From Paracoccus aurantiacus (GTDB lineage: Bacteria; Pseudomonadota; Alphaproteobacteria; Rhodobacterales; Rhodobacteraceae), in assembly GCF_007993065.1 (NCBI RefSeq), contig NZ_VOPL01000007.1, forward strand, positions 106,926-170,925: DNA of 64,000 nt, in the 5' to 3' direction. This document shows positions 24,995 to 33,759 of the stretch, one piece after another. Numbering within the stretch: the first letter of the stretch is position 1; every line of letters begins with the position of its first letter. The notes beneath the pieces were generated by a model. That model had not been told where the DNA came from. It worked only from the letters and a program-made list of their open reading frames with translations, and did not search any database. Made by a program: the position numbers and the translations under genes.

Positions 24995-25390
24995 ATGTCC
25001 CACCCGCCGCTTCATGATCCGGACCGTTATCCCCGATTGCAGATCCGGCTTTGGCTGGGTCCGGATTGCTGGATCGGTCCCGGAAAAGCCGACCTTCTGG
25101 AACTCATCGACGAAACAGGGTCGATCGCGCAAGCGGGACGACGCATGGGGATGAGCTATAAGCGGGCATGGTCGCTGGTCGAAGGTATGAACCGCATGTT
25201 CGGGGAGCCGCTGGTCACGAGCGAGCGCGGCGGTGCAGGGGGTGGCGGCGCGCAACTGACCGATACCGGCACAAAAGCCCTGCATCTTTTTCGCGGGATA
25301 CAGCGCGACGCCGCGCGCGCGTCGAAAGCCGGAACAGACGCGATTTTGCAACTGCAGCGAAAGCTTCCGAACCCGAAGCGGTCAAACTGA
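24995..25390 (+). CDS. ModE N-terminal-type winged helix-turn-helix regulator
   Basis: The 131-residue protein resembles the DNA-binding half of ModE/LysR-like proteins: LLELIDETGSIAQAGRRMGMSYKRAWSLVEGMN is the HTH, and RGGAGGGGAQLTDTGTKAL is the wing seen in molybdate-responsive ModE proteins. The molybdate-binding MOP domains of full ModE (about 260 residues) are absent. Such stand-alone versions are common in alphaproteobacteria. It starts 48 bp after the ligase. No molybdate transporter gene is adjacent, so regulation of Mo uptake is not supported here. It may act on the upstream operon. Confidence 0.8.
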   Translation: MSHPPLHDPDRYPRLQIRLWLGPDCWIGPGKADLLELIDETGSIAQAGRRMGMSYKRAWSLVEGMNRMFGEPLVTSERGGAGGGGAQLTDTGTKALHLFRGIQRDAARASKAGTDAILQLQRKLPNPKRSN

Positions 25391-25531
25391 GTTTTCTACA
25401 CGCTTTGGTTGTGAATGCGGGAATTTCGGCAGGGAATGGCCGAAAATAGCGCTGAAAATTGAACTGAAAGGTTCTTTTTTGTCGCACTTGCATCGCTGCG
25501 CCGCGGCATTCATGCAGTGTTTCAGGACATG

Positions 25532-25560
25532 AAAAAGGCATCGCGTCAGCCCGCGATGCC
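25532..25560 (-). terminator. Rho-independent terminator of the 42-residue gene
   Basis: A 9-bp perfect stem (GGCATCGCG, 25537-25545, with CGCGATGCC, 25552-25560) is followed on the minus strand by a run of five Ts (25532-25536). It lies 42 bp downstream of the small minus-strand gene. Confidence 0.85.
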
Positions 25561-25601
25561 TTCCAAAACACGCAGCCGCCACATGGCAGCCAGATCGCAA
25601 A

Positions 25602-25730
25602 TCACTTGCTAACAGGTTTGCCCTGATAGATTTTTTCGCCGACACGGACGACAATATCCCCCCCATCGACCTGCCGTTCGAACAGGCCCTGAATCGAGAT
25701 ATAGCTCCCAATGGTGATAGTGCGAATCAT
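25602..25730 (-). CDS. Small conserved protein of 42 residues
   Basis: This gene is too short for ordinary ORF calling. The frame MIRTITIGSYISIQGLFERQ followed by VDGGDIVVRVGEKIYQGKPV and SK runs from an ATG at 25728-25730 to a TGA at 25602. It has a strong GGAGGGA ribosome binding site 6 nt upstream of the ATG and a T-run terminator downstream, so it looks like an independent unit. I recall similar short proteins beginning MxRTITIGS in related Rhodobacteraceae, annotated as hypothetical. The strand order suggests a compact all-beta peptide. Function unknown. Confidence 0.75.
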   Translation of the reverse strand: MIRTITIGSYISIQGLFERQVDGGDIVVRVGEKIYQGKPVSK

Positions 25731-25843
25731 TCGATGTCCCTCCGTTGAGGTTTATTTATCGAACGGAACGCTCAACTTGTGGTTAATTAAGATGGCTTGA
25801 CTGCACGGTTCAGCGGAATTTCGCCGATAGCGTTGCTAAAAGG

Positions 25844-26242
25844 TCACAGCCACTGCTCCAATACCGGGATAAGCGGAACATCAGCAGGCGGCATTTCATA
25901 GCTGCGCAGGTCTTTCGCCTTAACCCATGCAAGCGTCTGCCCCTCGCGCGGTTGCGCGATCCCGTTCCAGCGACGGCAGGCGAAAAGCGGCATCAGCAGG
26001 TGAAAGCTTTCATAGCTGTGGCTCGCGAAGGTCAGCGGGGCCAGACACGACGCGTGGGTGTCGATGCCCAGTTCTTCGTGCAGTTCGCGGATCAGCGCGA
26101 CCTCGGGGGTTTCGGCGGGCTCGACCTTGCCGCCGGGAAACTCCCACAGACCTGCAAGCGATTTGCCTTCAGGCCGCTGCGCAAGAAGCACCCGTCCATC
26201 GCGGTCGATCAGCGCCACGGCGGCGACGAGAACAATTTTCAT
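25844..26242 (-). CDS. mutT: MutT-like Nudix hydrolase (8-oxo-dGTP diphosphatase)
   Basis: The 132-residue product starts at ATG 26240-26242 (MKIVLVAAVALIDRDGRVLL). An upstream in-frame ATG would add about 50 unrelated residues. The Nudix box reads GGKVEPAETPEVALIRELHEELGI, matching Gx5Ex7REUxEExGU with one conservative change. LWEFPGGK is the MutT-type lead-in. It hydrolyses oxidised guanine nucleotides and so limits mutations. It lies downstream of argJ on the same strand, as is usual in Rhodobacteraceae, separated by a 73-bp gap with a hairpin. Confidence 0.9.
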   Translation of the reverse strand: MKIVLVAAVALIDRDGRVLLAQRPEGKSLAGLWEFPGGKVEPAETPEVALIRELHEELGIDTHASCLAPLTFASHSYESFHLLMPLFACRRWNGIAQPREGQTLAWVKAKDLRSYEMPPADVPLIPVLEQWL

Positions 26243-26288
26243 GAGCCTATTCCAGTTTTCGTCCGTCGCGGCAGGCAAATGCGAGGTG

Positions 26289-26310
26289 GGGCGGAGGTGT
26301 TCCTCCGCCC
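26289..26310 (-). other. Hairpin between argJ and mutT
   Basis: GGGCGGAGG (26289-26297) pairs with CCTCCGCCC (26302-26310) around a 4-nt loop. No T-run follows on either strand, so it is an intercistronic structure and not a clear terminator. Confidence 0.5.
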
Positions 26311-26315
26311 ACGTC

Positions 26316-27677
26316 TCAGGATCTATAATCGGCGTTGATGTCGATATAGCGATGCGTGAGATCGCAGGTCCAGACCGTTCGCGATGCCTTGCCAAGGCCC
26401 AGATCGACGCCGATCAGAAGGCTGTCGCGCTTCATATAGGCGCTGGCCTTGCCTTCGTCATAGGACGGCGCGCGCCAGCCGTTCTCGGCCAGAACCATGT
26501 CGCCGAAACGGATCGTCAGCCGGTCGCGATCGGCCTTTGCGCCTGATTTGCCGACCGCCATGACGACGCGGCCCCAGTTTGCATCCTCGCCTGCAATGGC
26601 CGTCTTGACCAATGGAGAGTTCGCAATCGACATCGCGACCTTATGCGCATCTGCCGGCGTTTCCGCGCCGGTCACGCGGACCTCGACGAATTTCGTCGCA
26701 CCTTCGCCGTCGCGCACGACCTGCTGCGCCAGATCCAGCATCACCCCGTTCAGCGCCGCTGCGAAGTCGCGCGCGGGCTTGCTGCGCATGTCGCGAAGCT
26801 CTGCCGCAGGCGACCGGCCTGTCGCGGCAAGTATCAGCGCGTCCGAGGTCGAGGTGTCGCTGTCCACGGTGATCGCGTTGAACGTCTCGTCCACCTGCTT
26901 CGACAGCAGCTTCTGAAGGTTGTCAGCCGAGATTTTCGCGTCGGTGAAGATATAGACCAGCATCGTCGCCATATCCGGCGCGATCATGCCGGACCCCTTG
27001 GCAATGCCGGCGATATGGATCGGGCCACCGTCACCCTGCACGACGGCACCAGAGCCCTTCGCAAAGGTATCCGTGGTCATGATCGCCTGCGCAGCGCCAG
27101 CCGCGCCTGCCGGGTCCAGCCGCGCCGCCGTTTCCGAGATCACGGCCGTGATGCGCTCGGCGGGAAGCGGTTCGCCGATCACCCCGGTCGAGGACGAGAA
27201 AACCCGGCTCGACGGCATGCCGAGTGCTTCGGCCACCGCGCCCGTCACCCGGTCCACGGCCTCTTGCCCGTTGCGGCCTGTAAAGGCGTTGGCATTGCCA
27301 GAGTTGACGATGATCGCCGCGCCCTGCGATTGATCCTGACTGCCCGAAAGCTTCGCCTGACAATCAAGAATACTCGCCGCGCGTGTGGATGACCTGGTAA
27401 ACACCCCGGCAATCGCGGTGCCCGGTGCCATGCGCGCCAGCATCACGTCGGTGCGCCCCTGATATTTCACCCCCGCCGCGGCAGAGGCGAATTCGACCCC
27501 CTCGACAATCGGCAGATCCGGGAATGATTTCGGCGCGAGCGGCGAGACGACGGGCGGCGCCTTGGCCGCCGTTACGGGCTTTGCAGCCTTCGCCGACTTC
27601 TTCGCAGCCTTGCGCAGCTTCTTTTCCGCCTTTTCGGCCTTGGTCTTCGCTGCCTTCTTCTTGTCGTCCTTCGCCAT
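26316..27677 (-). CDS. argJ: Bifunctional ornithine acetyltransferase/N-acetylglutamate synthase
   Basis: The 453-residue protein begins at the ATG at 27675-27677, which overlaps the TGA of the upstream parvulin gene (TGATG). The ArgJ core begins at about residue 44 (VSPLAPKSFPDLP) with GVFTRSSTRAA, IIVNSGNANAFTG, and the self-cleavage region MIAPDMATMLVYIFTD, where the Thr of ATM becomes the nucleophile of the beta chain. The C-terminus DLTHRYIDINADYRS is typical. About 43 residues rich in Lys and Ala precede the core, making the protein longer than the usual 400-410 residues. It makes N-acetylglutamate and ornithine in the cyclic arginine pathway. Confidence 0.95.
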   Translation of the reverse strand: MAKDDKKKAAKTKAEKAEKKLRKAAKKSAKAAKPVTAAKAPPVVSPLAPKSFPDLPIVEGVEFASAAAGVKYQGRTDVMLARMAPGTAIAGVFTRSSTRAASILDCQAKLSGSQDQSQGAAIIVNSGNANAFTGRNGQEAVDRVTGAVAEALGMPSSRVFSSSTGVIGEPLPAERITAVISETAARLDPAGAAGAAQAIMTTDTFAKGSGAVVQGDGGPIHIAGIAKGSGMIAPDMATMLVYIFTDAKISADNLQKLLSKQVDETFNAITVDSDTSTSDALILAATGRSPAAELRDMRSKPARDFAAALNGVMLDLAQQVVRDGEGATKFVEVRVTGAETPADAHKVAMSIANSPLVKTAIAGEDANWGRVVMAVGKSGAKADRDRLTIRFGDMVLAENGWRAPSYDEGKASAYMKRDSLLIGVDLGLGKASRTVWTCDLTHRYIDINADYRS

Positions 27678-28519
27678 CACTCAGCCTTCGCGTTCAGGAT
27701 GTCCTGTTCCAGCACGGCGGGGTCGATCCCTTCGGTCTTTTCGACCTTGGCCTCGCTGGTGATGCGCTCGATCTCTGCCTCGACCTTTTCGCGGCGGATC
27801 TGCTGAACCAGCGCGTCGCGGATATCGGCAAGGGCAGGCGGCTCTTGCACGCGGCTGCCGTTCAGCTTGATGACATGCCAGCCGAACTGCGATTTCACCG
27901 GCTCGGTCGAGGTTGCGCCGTCTTCCATTTCTGCAACGGCATCGCCAAATTCCTTGACCATGCGGTCGCGCGTGAACCAGCCAAGATCGCCGCCATTCAG
28001 GCCGGACGCAGTATCGACCGAACGCTCCTCTGCCAGCTTGGCGAAATCGGCGCCCTTGGCCAGTTCGTCGATCACCGCCTTGGCAGCCTCTTCGGTTTCC
28101 AGAAGGATGTGGTCTGCGTCGTATTCGGTGATCGGCTTGTCGGCCGGGAACGCCTTTTCATAGGCGGCCTGGATTTCCTCGTCCGTCGGCTCGAAATCGG
28201 CATAGCGCTCCAGTGCGGCACCGGCCAGATAGGCGCGGCGGTCGATCTCCAGCACGGATTTGTCGCGCGGGGTCATGGTCTTTTCGCCGACCTCGGCCAT
28301 CGCGGCCTGCCGGATCATCTGATCCAGCATCATGTCCCACAGCTCCGGCGCGGGCATCCCGGCCATGTCGGGCGGCAGGCCCAGCTTCATCGCCGCCATC
28401 TGGCCAAGCGTGATCTCTGTGTCATTGACCTTGGCGATGACGGTGTCGGCATCTTGCGAAAGTGCCGGCATTGCTAGAACGGCCATCATCAGGGCGGCAG
28501 AAGCGGTGCGGATCAGCAT
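27677..28519 (-). CDS. PpiC-type (parvulin) peptidyl-prolyl cis-trans isomerase, periplasmic
   Basis: The 280-residue protein has a cleavable signal (MLIRTASAALMMAVLAMPALS, then QDADTV). A SurA-like N-domain runs to about residue 130. The parvulin domain (about residues 135-230) shows DADHILLETEEAAKAVIDEL, DFAKLAEERSVDTASGLNGGDLGWF and SQFGWHVIKLNG, which carry the conserved His and the G-G-D-L-G-W-F motif. Its role is folding of exported proteins. It is the first gene of an operon with argJ and mutT and is divergent from secA, a typical arrangement in Rhodobacteraceae. Confidence 0.92.
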   Translation of the reverse strand: MLIRTASAALMMAVLAMPALSQDADTVIAKVNDTEITLGQMAAMKLGLPPDMAGMPAPELWDMMLDQMIRQAAMAEVGEKTMTPRDKSVLEIDRRAYLAGAALERYADFEPTDEEIQAAYEKAFPADKPITEYDADHILLETEEAAKAVIDELAKGADFAKLAEERSVDTASGLNGGDLGWFTRDRMVKEFGDAVAEMEDGATSTEPVKSQFGWHVIKLNGSRVQEPPALADIRDALVQQIRREKVEAEIERITSEAKVEKTEGIDPAVLEQDILNAKAE

Positions 28520-28571
28520 GGTGTTTCCTTGGAATGCGCCCCCGGAAGGCGTTACGTTACAGGGGCAAGCG

Positions 28572-28600
28572 TTGACACTGCATGGACGCGGGCCTACATC
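28572..28600 (+). promoter_or_regulatory. Candidate sigma-70 promoter for secA
   Basis: A consensus -35 box TTGACA (28572-28577) is followed after exactly 17 bp by TACATC (28595-28600), a fair -10. It lies 120 bp upstream of the secA ATG. The intervening leader contains a GC-rich hairpin (GGGGC at 28674-28678 with GCCCC at 28682-28686). Confidence 0.55.
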
Positions 28601-28719
28601 CGGCGCAACCGAAAAGGCGCGCCCGCGCCGTTTATTCCCTGCACTGTTACGGCAGGACTGACGGTCCGGGCAAGGGGCCGTGCCCCAGCCTTTCCCGAAA
28701 CGATACGGCCGGAGTTATC

Positions 28720-31425
28720 ATGCTGGGTCTAGGCAATTTGGCGAAAAAGGTCTTTGGGACGCCCAACGACCGCAAGGTGAAGTCGGTCCGCCCGCTGGTG
28801 GCCAAGATCAATGCGATGGAAACCGAGGTTCAGGCGCGCTCTGACGAAGAGTTGATCGCAAAGACGCGCGAACTTCAGGACAGGGCCAGATCCGGCGAGG
28901 ATCTGGACGCGCTGCTGCCGGAGGCCTTCGCGAATTGCCGCGAGGCTGCACGCCGGGCGCTTGGCCTGCGCGCCTTCGATACGCAGCTTATGGGCGGCAT
29001 CTTTCTGCATCAGGGCAATATCGCCGAGATGAAGACGGGTGAGGGCAAGACGCTTGTGGCGACCTTCCCAGCCTATCTGAACGCGCTGGCGGGCAAGGGT
29101 GTCCATGTCGTTACCGTCAACGATTACCTGGCAAAGCGCGATGCCGAATGGATGAGCAAGGTGTTCAGCGCGCTCGGCATGACAACCGGCGTTGTCTATC
29201 CGTTCCAGCCCGACGAGGAAAAGCGTCAGGCCTATCAGGCCGACGTCACCTATGCGACGAATAACGAGCTTGGCTTCGACTATCTTCGCGACAACATGAA
29301 GGGGTCGGTCGAGCAGATGGTCCAGCGTTACCATTTCTATGCCATCGTGGACGAGGTCGACTCCATCCTCATCGACGAGGCGCGCACGCCGCTGATTATC
29401 TCGGGCCCCTCACAGGACCGCAGCGAGCTTTACGTGACGCTGAACCAGTTCATGCCGCAATTGGCGGACGAGGACTACAAGCTGGACGAGAAGGCGCGCA
29501 ATGCCACCTTCACCGAAGAGGGCAACGAGAAGATGGAGCAGCTTCTGTCCCAGGCGGGCGTGCTGCCCGAAGGTCAGACGCTGTATGACCCGGAATCGAC
29601 GACCATCGTTCACCACGCCAACCAGGCACTTCGCGCCCACAAGCTGTTCCATCGCGATCAGAATTACATGGTCCAGAATGGCGAGGTGGTGCTGATCGAC
29701 GAATTCACCGGCCGCGCGATGAAGGGCCGCCGCCTGTCGGACGGTCTGCATCAGGCGATCGAGGCGAAGGAAGGCGTCACCATCCAGCCCGAAAACGTGA
29801 CGCTGGCCAGCGTGACGTTCCAGAACTATTTCCGCCTTTACGACAAGCTGGGCGGCATGACTGGCACCGCCGCCACCGAGGCAGAGGAATTTGCCGATAT
29901 CTACAAGCTGGGCGTGGTCGAAGTGCCAACCAACAAGCCGATTGCGCGGGTTGACGAACATGACCGCGTTTACCGGACGGGGGACGAAAAATACGCCGCC
30001 GTGATCGAGGCGATTCAGGAAGCCCATGCCAAGGGCCAGCCCACGCTTGTCGGCACCACCAGCGTCGAGAAATCCGAGATGCTGTCGCAGATGCTGACGC
30101 AGGCCGGTATCGCGCATAACGTCCTGAATGCACGCCAGCACGAGCAAGAGGCCCATATCGTGGCCGAGGCCGGCAAGCCCGGCGCGGTGACAATCGCCAC
30201 CAACATGGCCGGACGCGGCACCGACATCCAACTTGGCGGCAATGTGGAAATGAAGGTGATGCAGGCGCTTGCCGCCGATCCCGAAGCCAATCCCGACGAA
30301 TTGCGCGCGAAGATCGAAGCGGAACACGCCACCGACAAGGAAAAAGTCCTCGGCGCAGGCGGTTTGTTCGTTCTGGCCACAGAACGCCACGAAAGCCGGC
30401 GGATCGACAACCAGCTTCGCGGTCGCTCGGGCCGGCAGGGCGATCCGGGACGGTCGCTGTTCTTCCTGTCGCTTGAAGACGACCTGATGCGGATTTTCGG
30501 CTCGGAGCGGCTGGATTCCGTTCTGTCGCGTCTGGGCATGAAGGAAGGCGAGGCGATCGTTCACCCGTGGGTCAACAAGTCGCTGGAGCGTGCGCAGGCG
30601 AAGGTCGAAGGCCGCAACTTCGACATCCGCAAGCAGCTTCTGAAGTTTGACGACGTGATGAACGATCAGCGCAAGGCGATCTTCAGCCAGCGCCGCGAGA
30701 TCATGGACAGCGAAGAGGTGGGAGAGGTCGCAGCCGATATGCGTCATCAGGTCATCGAAGATCTGGTCGACGAACACATGCCAGCCCGCGCCTATGCCGA
30801 ACAGTGGGACAATGCGGGCCTGCACAAAGCGGCTGTGGACCGGCTGAACATGAACCTGCCCATCGACGAATGGGCCGCCGAGGAAGGCGTCGATCAGGAA
30901 ACGATCCGCGAACGCATTACCGAGGCGACCGACACCTATATGGCCGAGAAGGAAGCCGGTTTCGGCGGCGATACGATGCGCCAGATCGAAAAGCAGATCC
31001 TGCTTCAGGCCATTGACCAGAAATGGCGCGACCACCTGCTGACGCTGGAACATCTGCGCTCTGTCGTCGGGTTCCGCGGATATGCGCAGCGCGATCCGCT
31101 GTCGGAATACAAGACCGAGGCGTTCCAGCTTTTCGAGAGTATGCTTGACGGTCTGCGCGCCGATGTCACGCAGCAGCTTGGCCGCATTCGTCCGCTGACG
31201 GACGAGGAGCGTGACCAGATGATGCGCCAGTATCAGGAACAGCAGGCCCAGCAGCAGGAACAGATGCATGCCGAACACGAAGAGGCCGAGGGCGGCGAGG
31301 CATCCGCCCACGCCCCCGGCTTCGACGAAAACGATCCGGCAAGCTGGGGGAACCCATCACGAAACGATCCGTGCCCCTGCGGCTCGGGCAAGAAGTTCAA
31401 GCATTGCCACGGCCAGCTGGTCTGA
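28720..31425 (+). CDS. secA: Preprotein translocase ATPase SecA
   Basis: The 901-residue motor starts at the ATG at 28720 ([20 protein letters not shown]), with GGAG 8 nt upstream; the longer open frame to the left is not coding. Walker A is [11 protein letters not shown] and Walker B is [20 protein letters not shown] (DEVD). [13 protein letters not shown] and [13 protein letters not shown] are the DEAD-like motor motifs IV-VI. The C-terminus ends in a zinc-binding tail, [16 protein letters not shown], that interacts with SecB and phospholipids. It drives post-translational export through SecYEG. It is transcribed alone between the ppiC operon and rimI. Confidence 0.97.
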   Translation: MLGLGNLAKKVFGTPNDRKVKSVRPLVAKINAMETEVQARSDEELIAKTRELQDRARSGEDLDALLPEAFANCREAARRALGLRAFDTQLMGGIFLHQGNIAEMKTGEGKTLVATFPAYLNALAGKGVHVVTVNDYLAKRDAEWMSKVFSALGMTTGVVYPFQPDEEKRQAYQADVTYATNNELGFDYLRDNMKGSVEQMVQRYHFYAIVDEVDSILIDEARTPLIISGPSQDRSELYVTLNQFMPQLADEDYKLDEKARNATFTEEGNEKMEQLLSQAGVLPEGQTLYDPESTTIVHHANQALRAHKLFHRDQNYMVQNGEVVLIDEFTGRAMKGRRLSDGLHQAIEAKEGVTIQPENVTLASVTFQNYFRLYDKLGGMTGTAATEAEEFADIYKLGVVEVPTNKPIARVDEHDRVYRTGDEKYAAVIEAIQEAHAKGQPTLVGTTSVEKSEMLSQMLTQAGIAHNVLNARQHEQEAHIVAEAGKPGAVTIATNMAGRGTDIQLGGNVEMKVMQALAADPEANPDELRAKIEAEHATDKEKVLGAGGLFVLATERHESRRIDNQLRGRSGRQGDPGRSLFFLSLEDDLMRIFGSERLDSVLSRLGMKEGEAIVHPWVNKSLERAQAKVEGRNFDIRKQLLKFDDVMNDQRKAIFSQRREIMDSEEVGEVAADMRHQVIEDLVDEHMPARAYAEQWDNAGLHKAAVDRLNMNLPIDEWAAEEGVDQETIRERITEATDTYMAEKEAGFGGDTMRQIEKQILLQAIDQKWRDHLLTLEHLRSVVGFRGYAQRDPLSEYKTEAFQLFESMLDGLRADVTQQLGRIRPLTDEERDQMMRQYQEQQAQQQEQMHAEHEEAEGGEASAHAPGFDENDPASWGNPSRNDPCPCGSGKKFKHCHGQLV

Positions 31426-31435
31426 CGAAGCAAAG

Positions 31436-31466
31436 ACGGGGGCGCAGATGCCCCCGTTTCCTTTTC
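31436..31466 (+). terminator. Terminator of secA
   Basis: An 8-bp stem (ACGGGGGC, 31436-31443, with GCCCCCGT, 31450-31457) around a 6-nt loop is followed by TTCCTTTTC. It starts 11 bp after the secA stop and separates secA from convergent rimI. Confidence 0.85.
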
Positions 31467-31478
31467 GCGCCATCGCAA

Positions 31479-31886
31479 TCAGGGCAAGGCGATTTCCTTG
31501 CGCATGACCAGCCCGTCAATTCCGGTGCCATAATAGTTGCGCCTGCGCCCCGCCTCCTGCCAGTCATGCGCGACATACAGCGCCTGCGCCGCTGTGTTAT
31601 CCGATGCCACTTCCAGAAATGCCGCGAGAGCGCCTCGCCGCCGCGCCTCTGCCTCGAAGCTCGTCAGAAGTGCGCGGCCGACGCCGCGGCGCCGGTCAGT
31701 TGGTGCGACGGCAAGGGTTAGAAGCTCTGCCTCGTCGATCACCGTTCGTCCCAGGATGAAGCCCTGATCCACCGAAATCGCGAAACTGGCCGGGTCGGCC
31801 AGCAGCGCGGCAAATTCGGCAGTGCCCCACGGGCGCGGCCGGGTGAAGCTGGCGGCGTGGATGCGGGCCATTTCCATCGGGGTCAT
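31479..31886 (-). CDS. rimI: Ribosomal protein N-acetyltransferase RimI (GNAT family)
   Basis: The 135-residue product has the GNAT acetyl-CoA-binding motif VAPTDRRRGVGRALLTSFEAEARRRG (R/Q-x-x-G-x-G/A) and ends like RimI proteins, with LEVASDNTAAQALYVAHDWQEAGRRRNYY, where the Tyr residues help position substrate. RimI acetylates the N-terminus of ribosomal protein bS18 and may modify TsaD/EF-Tu partners in some species. It overlaps the end of tsaB by 4 bp, the standard tsaB-rimI arrangement. Cytoplasmic. Confidence 0.9.
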   Translation of the reverse strand: MTPMEMARIHAASFTRPRPWGTAEFAALLADPASFAISVDQGFILGRTVIDEAELLTLAVAPTDRRRGVGRALLTSFEAEARRRGALAAFLEVASDNTAAQALYVAHDWQEAGRRRNYYGTGIDGLVMRKEIALP

Positions 31887-32473
31887 GGCAGAATGACCGG
31901 TCCTTTCGTGGTCGCAGGTGCTGCGTCCGCAGGCCGAAGGTAAATCGGCGCGGGCCGTGGCTGCGGGGTGCCGGCGCGCAGCAGGGCAAGTCGGGCGATG
32001 CCTTCGGCGATGCCGACCTGCGGGTCGGCGACAGGGGGGCCGGGCGGGATGTCGTTCAGGGGCGATTGCTGCGGCGCGCTGACCAGCCCGTCGCCGAAGT
32101 CCTGCCAGATTGCCAGATCGCGCTTGCCCGGAATGACAACGCGGCAGGGGCGGGGCAGGCCAAAGGCAAGCGCCTCGGTCGCGCCGATGCCAATGGCAGG
32201 GATGTTCAGCGACAATGCCAGCCCGCGGGCCGCAGCGACGGAAATACGGATGCCGGTAAAGTTGCCCGGCCCGGTCCCGACCCCGATCAGCGCAAGATCG
32301 CGCCAGTTTGCCCCGGATCCGGCCAGCATTTCCTCGATCAGGGGCATCAGCCGTTCGGCCTGACCCTTTGCCATCTCCTCATGGACTTCGGCCAGAAGCT
32401 GATCGCCTGACAGCAAAGCGGCCGCGCAATGCGCGGCCGATGTGTCAAAGCCAAGCGTCAGCGCCTCAGGCAA
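31883..32473 (-). CDS. tsaB: tRNA threonylcarbamoyladenosine biosynthesis protein TsaB
   Basis: The 196-residue protein starts MPEALTLGFDTSAAHCAAALLSGD, the TsaB N-terminal ASKHA strand (L-x-x-D-T-S). GVGTGPGNFTGIRISVAAARGLAL is the diagnostic TsaB motif in the middle. TsaB lacks catalytic metal ligands and forms the heterodimer with TsaD that transfers threonylcarbamoyl to A37 of ANN-decoding tRNAs. It overlaps the upstream nfuA by 8 bp and rimI by 4 bp, so three genes are transcribed together. Confidence 0.92.
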   Translation of the reverse strand: MPEALTLGFDTSAAHCAAALLSGDQLLAEVHEEMAKGQAERLMPLIEEMLAGSGANWRDLALIGVGTGPGNFTGIRISVAAARGLALSLNIPAIGIGATEALAFGLPRPCRVVIPGKRDLAIWQDFGDGLVSAPQQSPLNDIPPGPPVADPQVGIAEGIARLALLRAGTPQPRPAPIYLRPADAAPATTKGPVILP

Positions 32474-33023
32474 TGGGGCGCACCTCGGTCACTTCGGGGA
32501 TGTAGTGGCGCAGCAGGTTCTCGATCCCCATTTTCAGCGTCATGGTCGAGGACGGGCAACCCGCGCAGGCGCCCTGCATATGCAGATAGACAACGCCCTT
32601 GTCGAAGCCGTGAAAGGTGATGTCGCCGCCATCCTGCGCCACAGCCGGACGCACGCGGGTATCGAGCAGCTCTTTGATCTGGCTGACAATCCCTTCATCC
32701 TCGCCAGAATGGTCTGCATGGCCGGTCAGATCGGCCGCGCCCTGCATCGCGGGTGCGCCGGACTGGAAATGTTCCATGATCGCGCCCAGAATCGCAGGCT
32801 TGATATGGTCCCATTCCGCGCTGTCGGCCTTCGTGACGGTCACGAAATCCGAGCCGAGGAAGACGCCGCTTACACCATTGACCGCAAAAACGCGCGTCGC
32901 CAGCGGCGAAACCGAGGCCGCTTCGGCATCGGTGAAATCCGCGGTGCCGCGTTCCAGAACAGGCTGGCCGGGCAGGAATTTCAGCGTTGCGGGGTTTGGT
33001 GTCGTCTCGGTCTGGATGAACAT
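32466..33023 (-). CDS. nfuA: NifU-family Fe-S cluster carrier protein (NfuA type)
   Basis: The 185-residue protein starts at ATG 33021-33023 after AAGGAGC; the upstream in-frame start adds 16 unrelated residues. The N-terminal Nfu_N domain (MFIQTETTPNPATLKFLPGQ) is followed by a C-terminal NifU domain with the cluster-binding GACAGCPSSTMTLK (CxxC). It delivers 4Fe-4S clusters to apoproteins. This long form, with the Nfu_N domain, is the alphaproteobacterial and mitochondrial NFU1 type. It is the first gene of the nfuA-tsaB-rimI unit. Confidence 0.9.
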   Translation of the reverse strand: MFIQTETTPNPATLKFLPGQPVLERGTADFTDAEAASVSPLATRVFAVNGVSGVFLGSDFVTVTKADSAEWDHIKPAILGAIMEHFQSGAPAMQGAADLTGHADHSGEDEGIVSQIKELLDTRVRPAVAQDGGDITFHGFDKGVVYLHMQGACAGCPSSTMTLKMGIENLLRHYIPEVTEVRPIA

Positions 33024-33148
33024 GGGGCGCTCCTTTCGTGCTGATATGGGCTGCGCGTCGCGTTCGGTCAACCCGCGTCAGCCGTGCCGCGCACGGCAAT
33101 CGTTCGCGAATGCAGGGTTGCGACCCGCCCGGCAGGCGGCGAGACCTG

Positions 33149-33604
33149 TTACGCAATCGCTTCCAGCCGGTCGCGCGACAACTCGGCAGGGATCAGCGTG
33201 ATCGCGCAGGGCAGCCCCGACAGGTCGCGCAATATCCTGCTGATAATCGGCCCCGGCCCGCCCTTGCCCGGCGCGGCACCCAGAACCAGAACGCCGATTT
33301 CGGCGTCGCTTTCAAGATGTGCCAGAAGCTGCGCCGAGGGGTCGCCTTCACGGATGACCAGTTCGGGATCGACGCCCTGACTGTCGCGCATCCAATGCGC
33401 AAAGACCTGATACTGAGAGGTGATGCGGTCCTCTGCTTCCTGCCGCATCAACTCTGCCACGCCGATTCCATGCTGAATTGCCTCTGGCGGGATAATAGAC
33501 AGCACCACGACCCCGCCCTGCGTGCGCGCGGCGCGCATCGCCGCGAATCGCATGGCGTTCTGGCATTCGGGGGATTCGTCAAGCAGGACGAGGAATTTGC
33601 GCAT
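33149..33604 (-). CDS. Universal stress protein family protein
   Basis: The 151-residue protein begins MRKFLVLLDESPECQNAMRFA with a first strand and ATP-contacting aspartate (LLDES). The C-terminal nucleotide-binding region reads ILVLGAAPGKGGPGPIISRILRDLSGL-like (seen as GVLVLGAAPGKGGPGPIISR), a degenerate form of the G-2x-G-9x-G(S/T) motif. Binding of ATP is therefore uncertain. The usual role is stress survival, target unknown. It lies 125 bp upstream of nfuA on the same strand. Confidence 0.85.
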   Translation of the reverse strand: MRKFLVLLDESPECQNAMRFAAMRAARTQGGVVVLSIIPPEAIQHGIGVAELMRQEAEDRITSQYQVFAHWMRDSQGVDPELVIREGDPSAQLLAHLESDAEIGVLVLGAAPGKGGPGPIISRILRDLSGLPCAITLIPAELSRDRLEAIA

Positions 33605-33759
33605 AAATCAGCCTCTTCGGCAAAGTTTCGCGTATAGGTTGCTTCATTTGCGCTAATCCGGCAACACATTGGAACTGTTGAGGGTCACGCTTCATTTTAC
33701 CTCCAAATGGAATGTGTTAACGCTTTGGTAATAAATTCAACGCTTGGGGAGCCGAAGCT

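Noticed and set aside
29410..31311. A 633-codon frame antisense to secA
   Set aside because: Antisense shadow of the highly conserved secA sequence.
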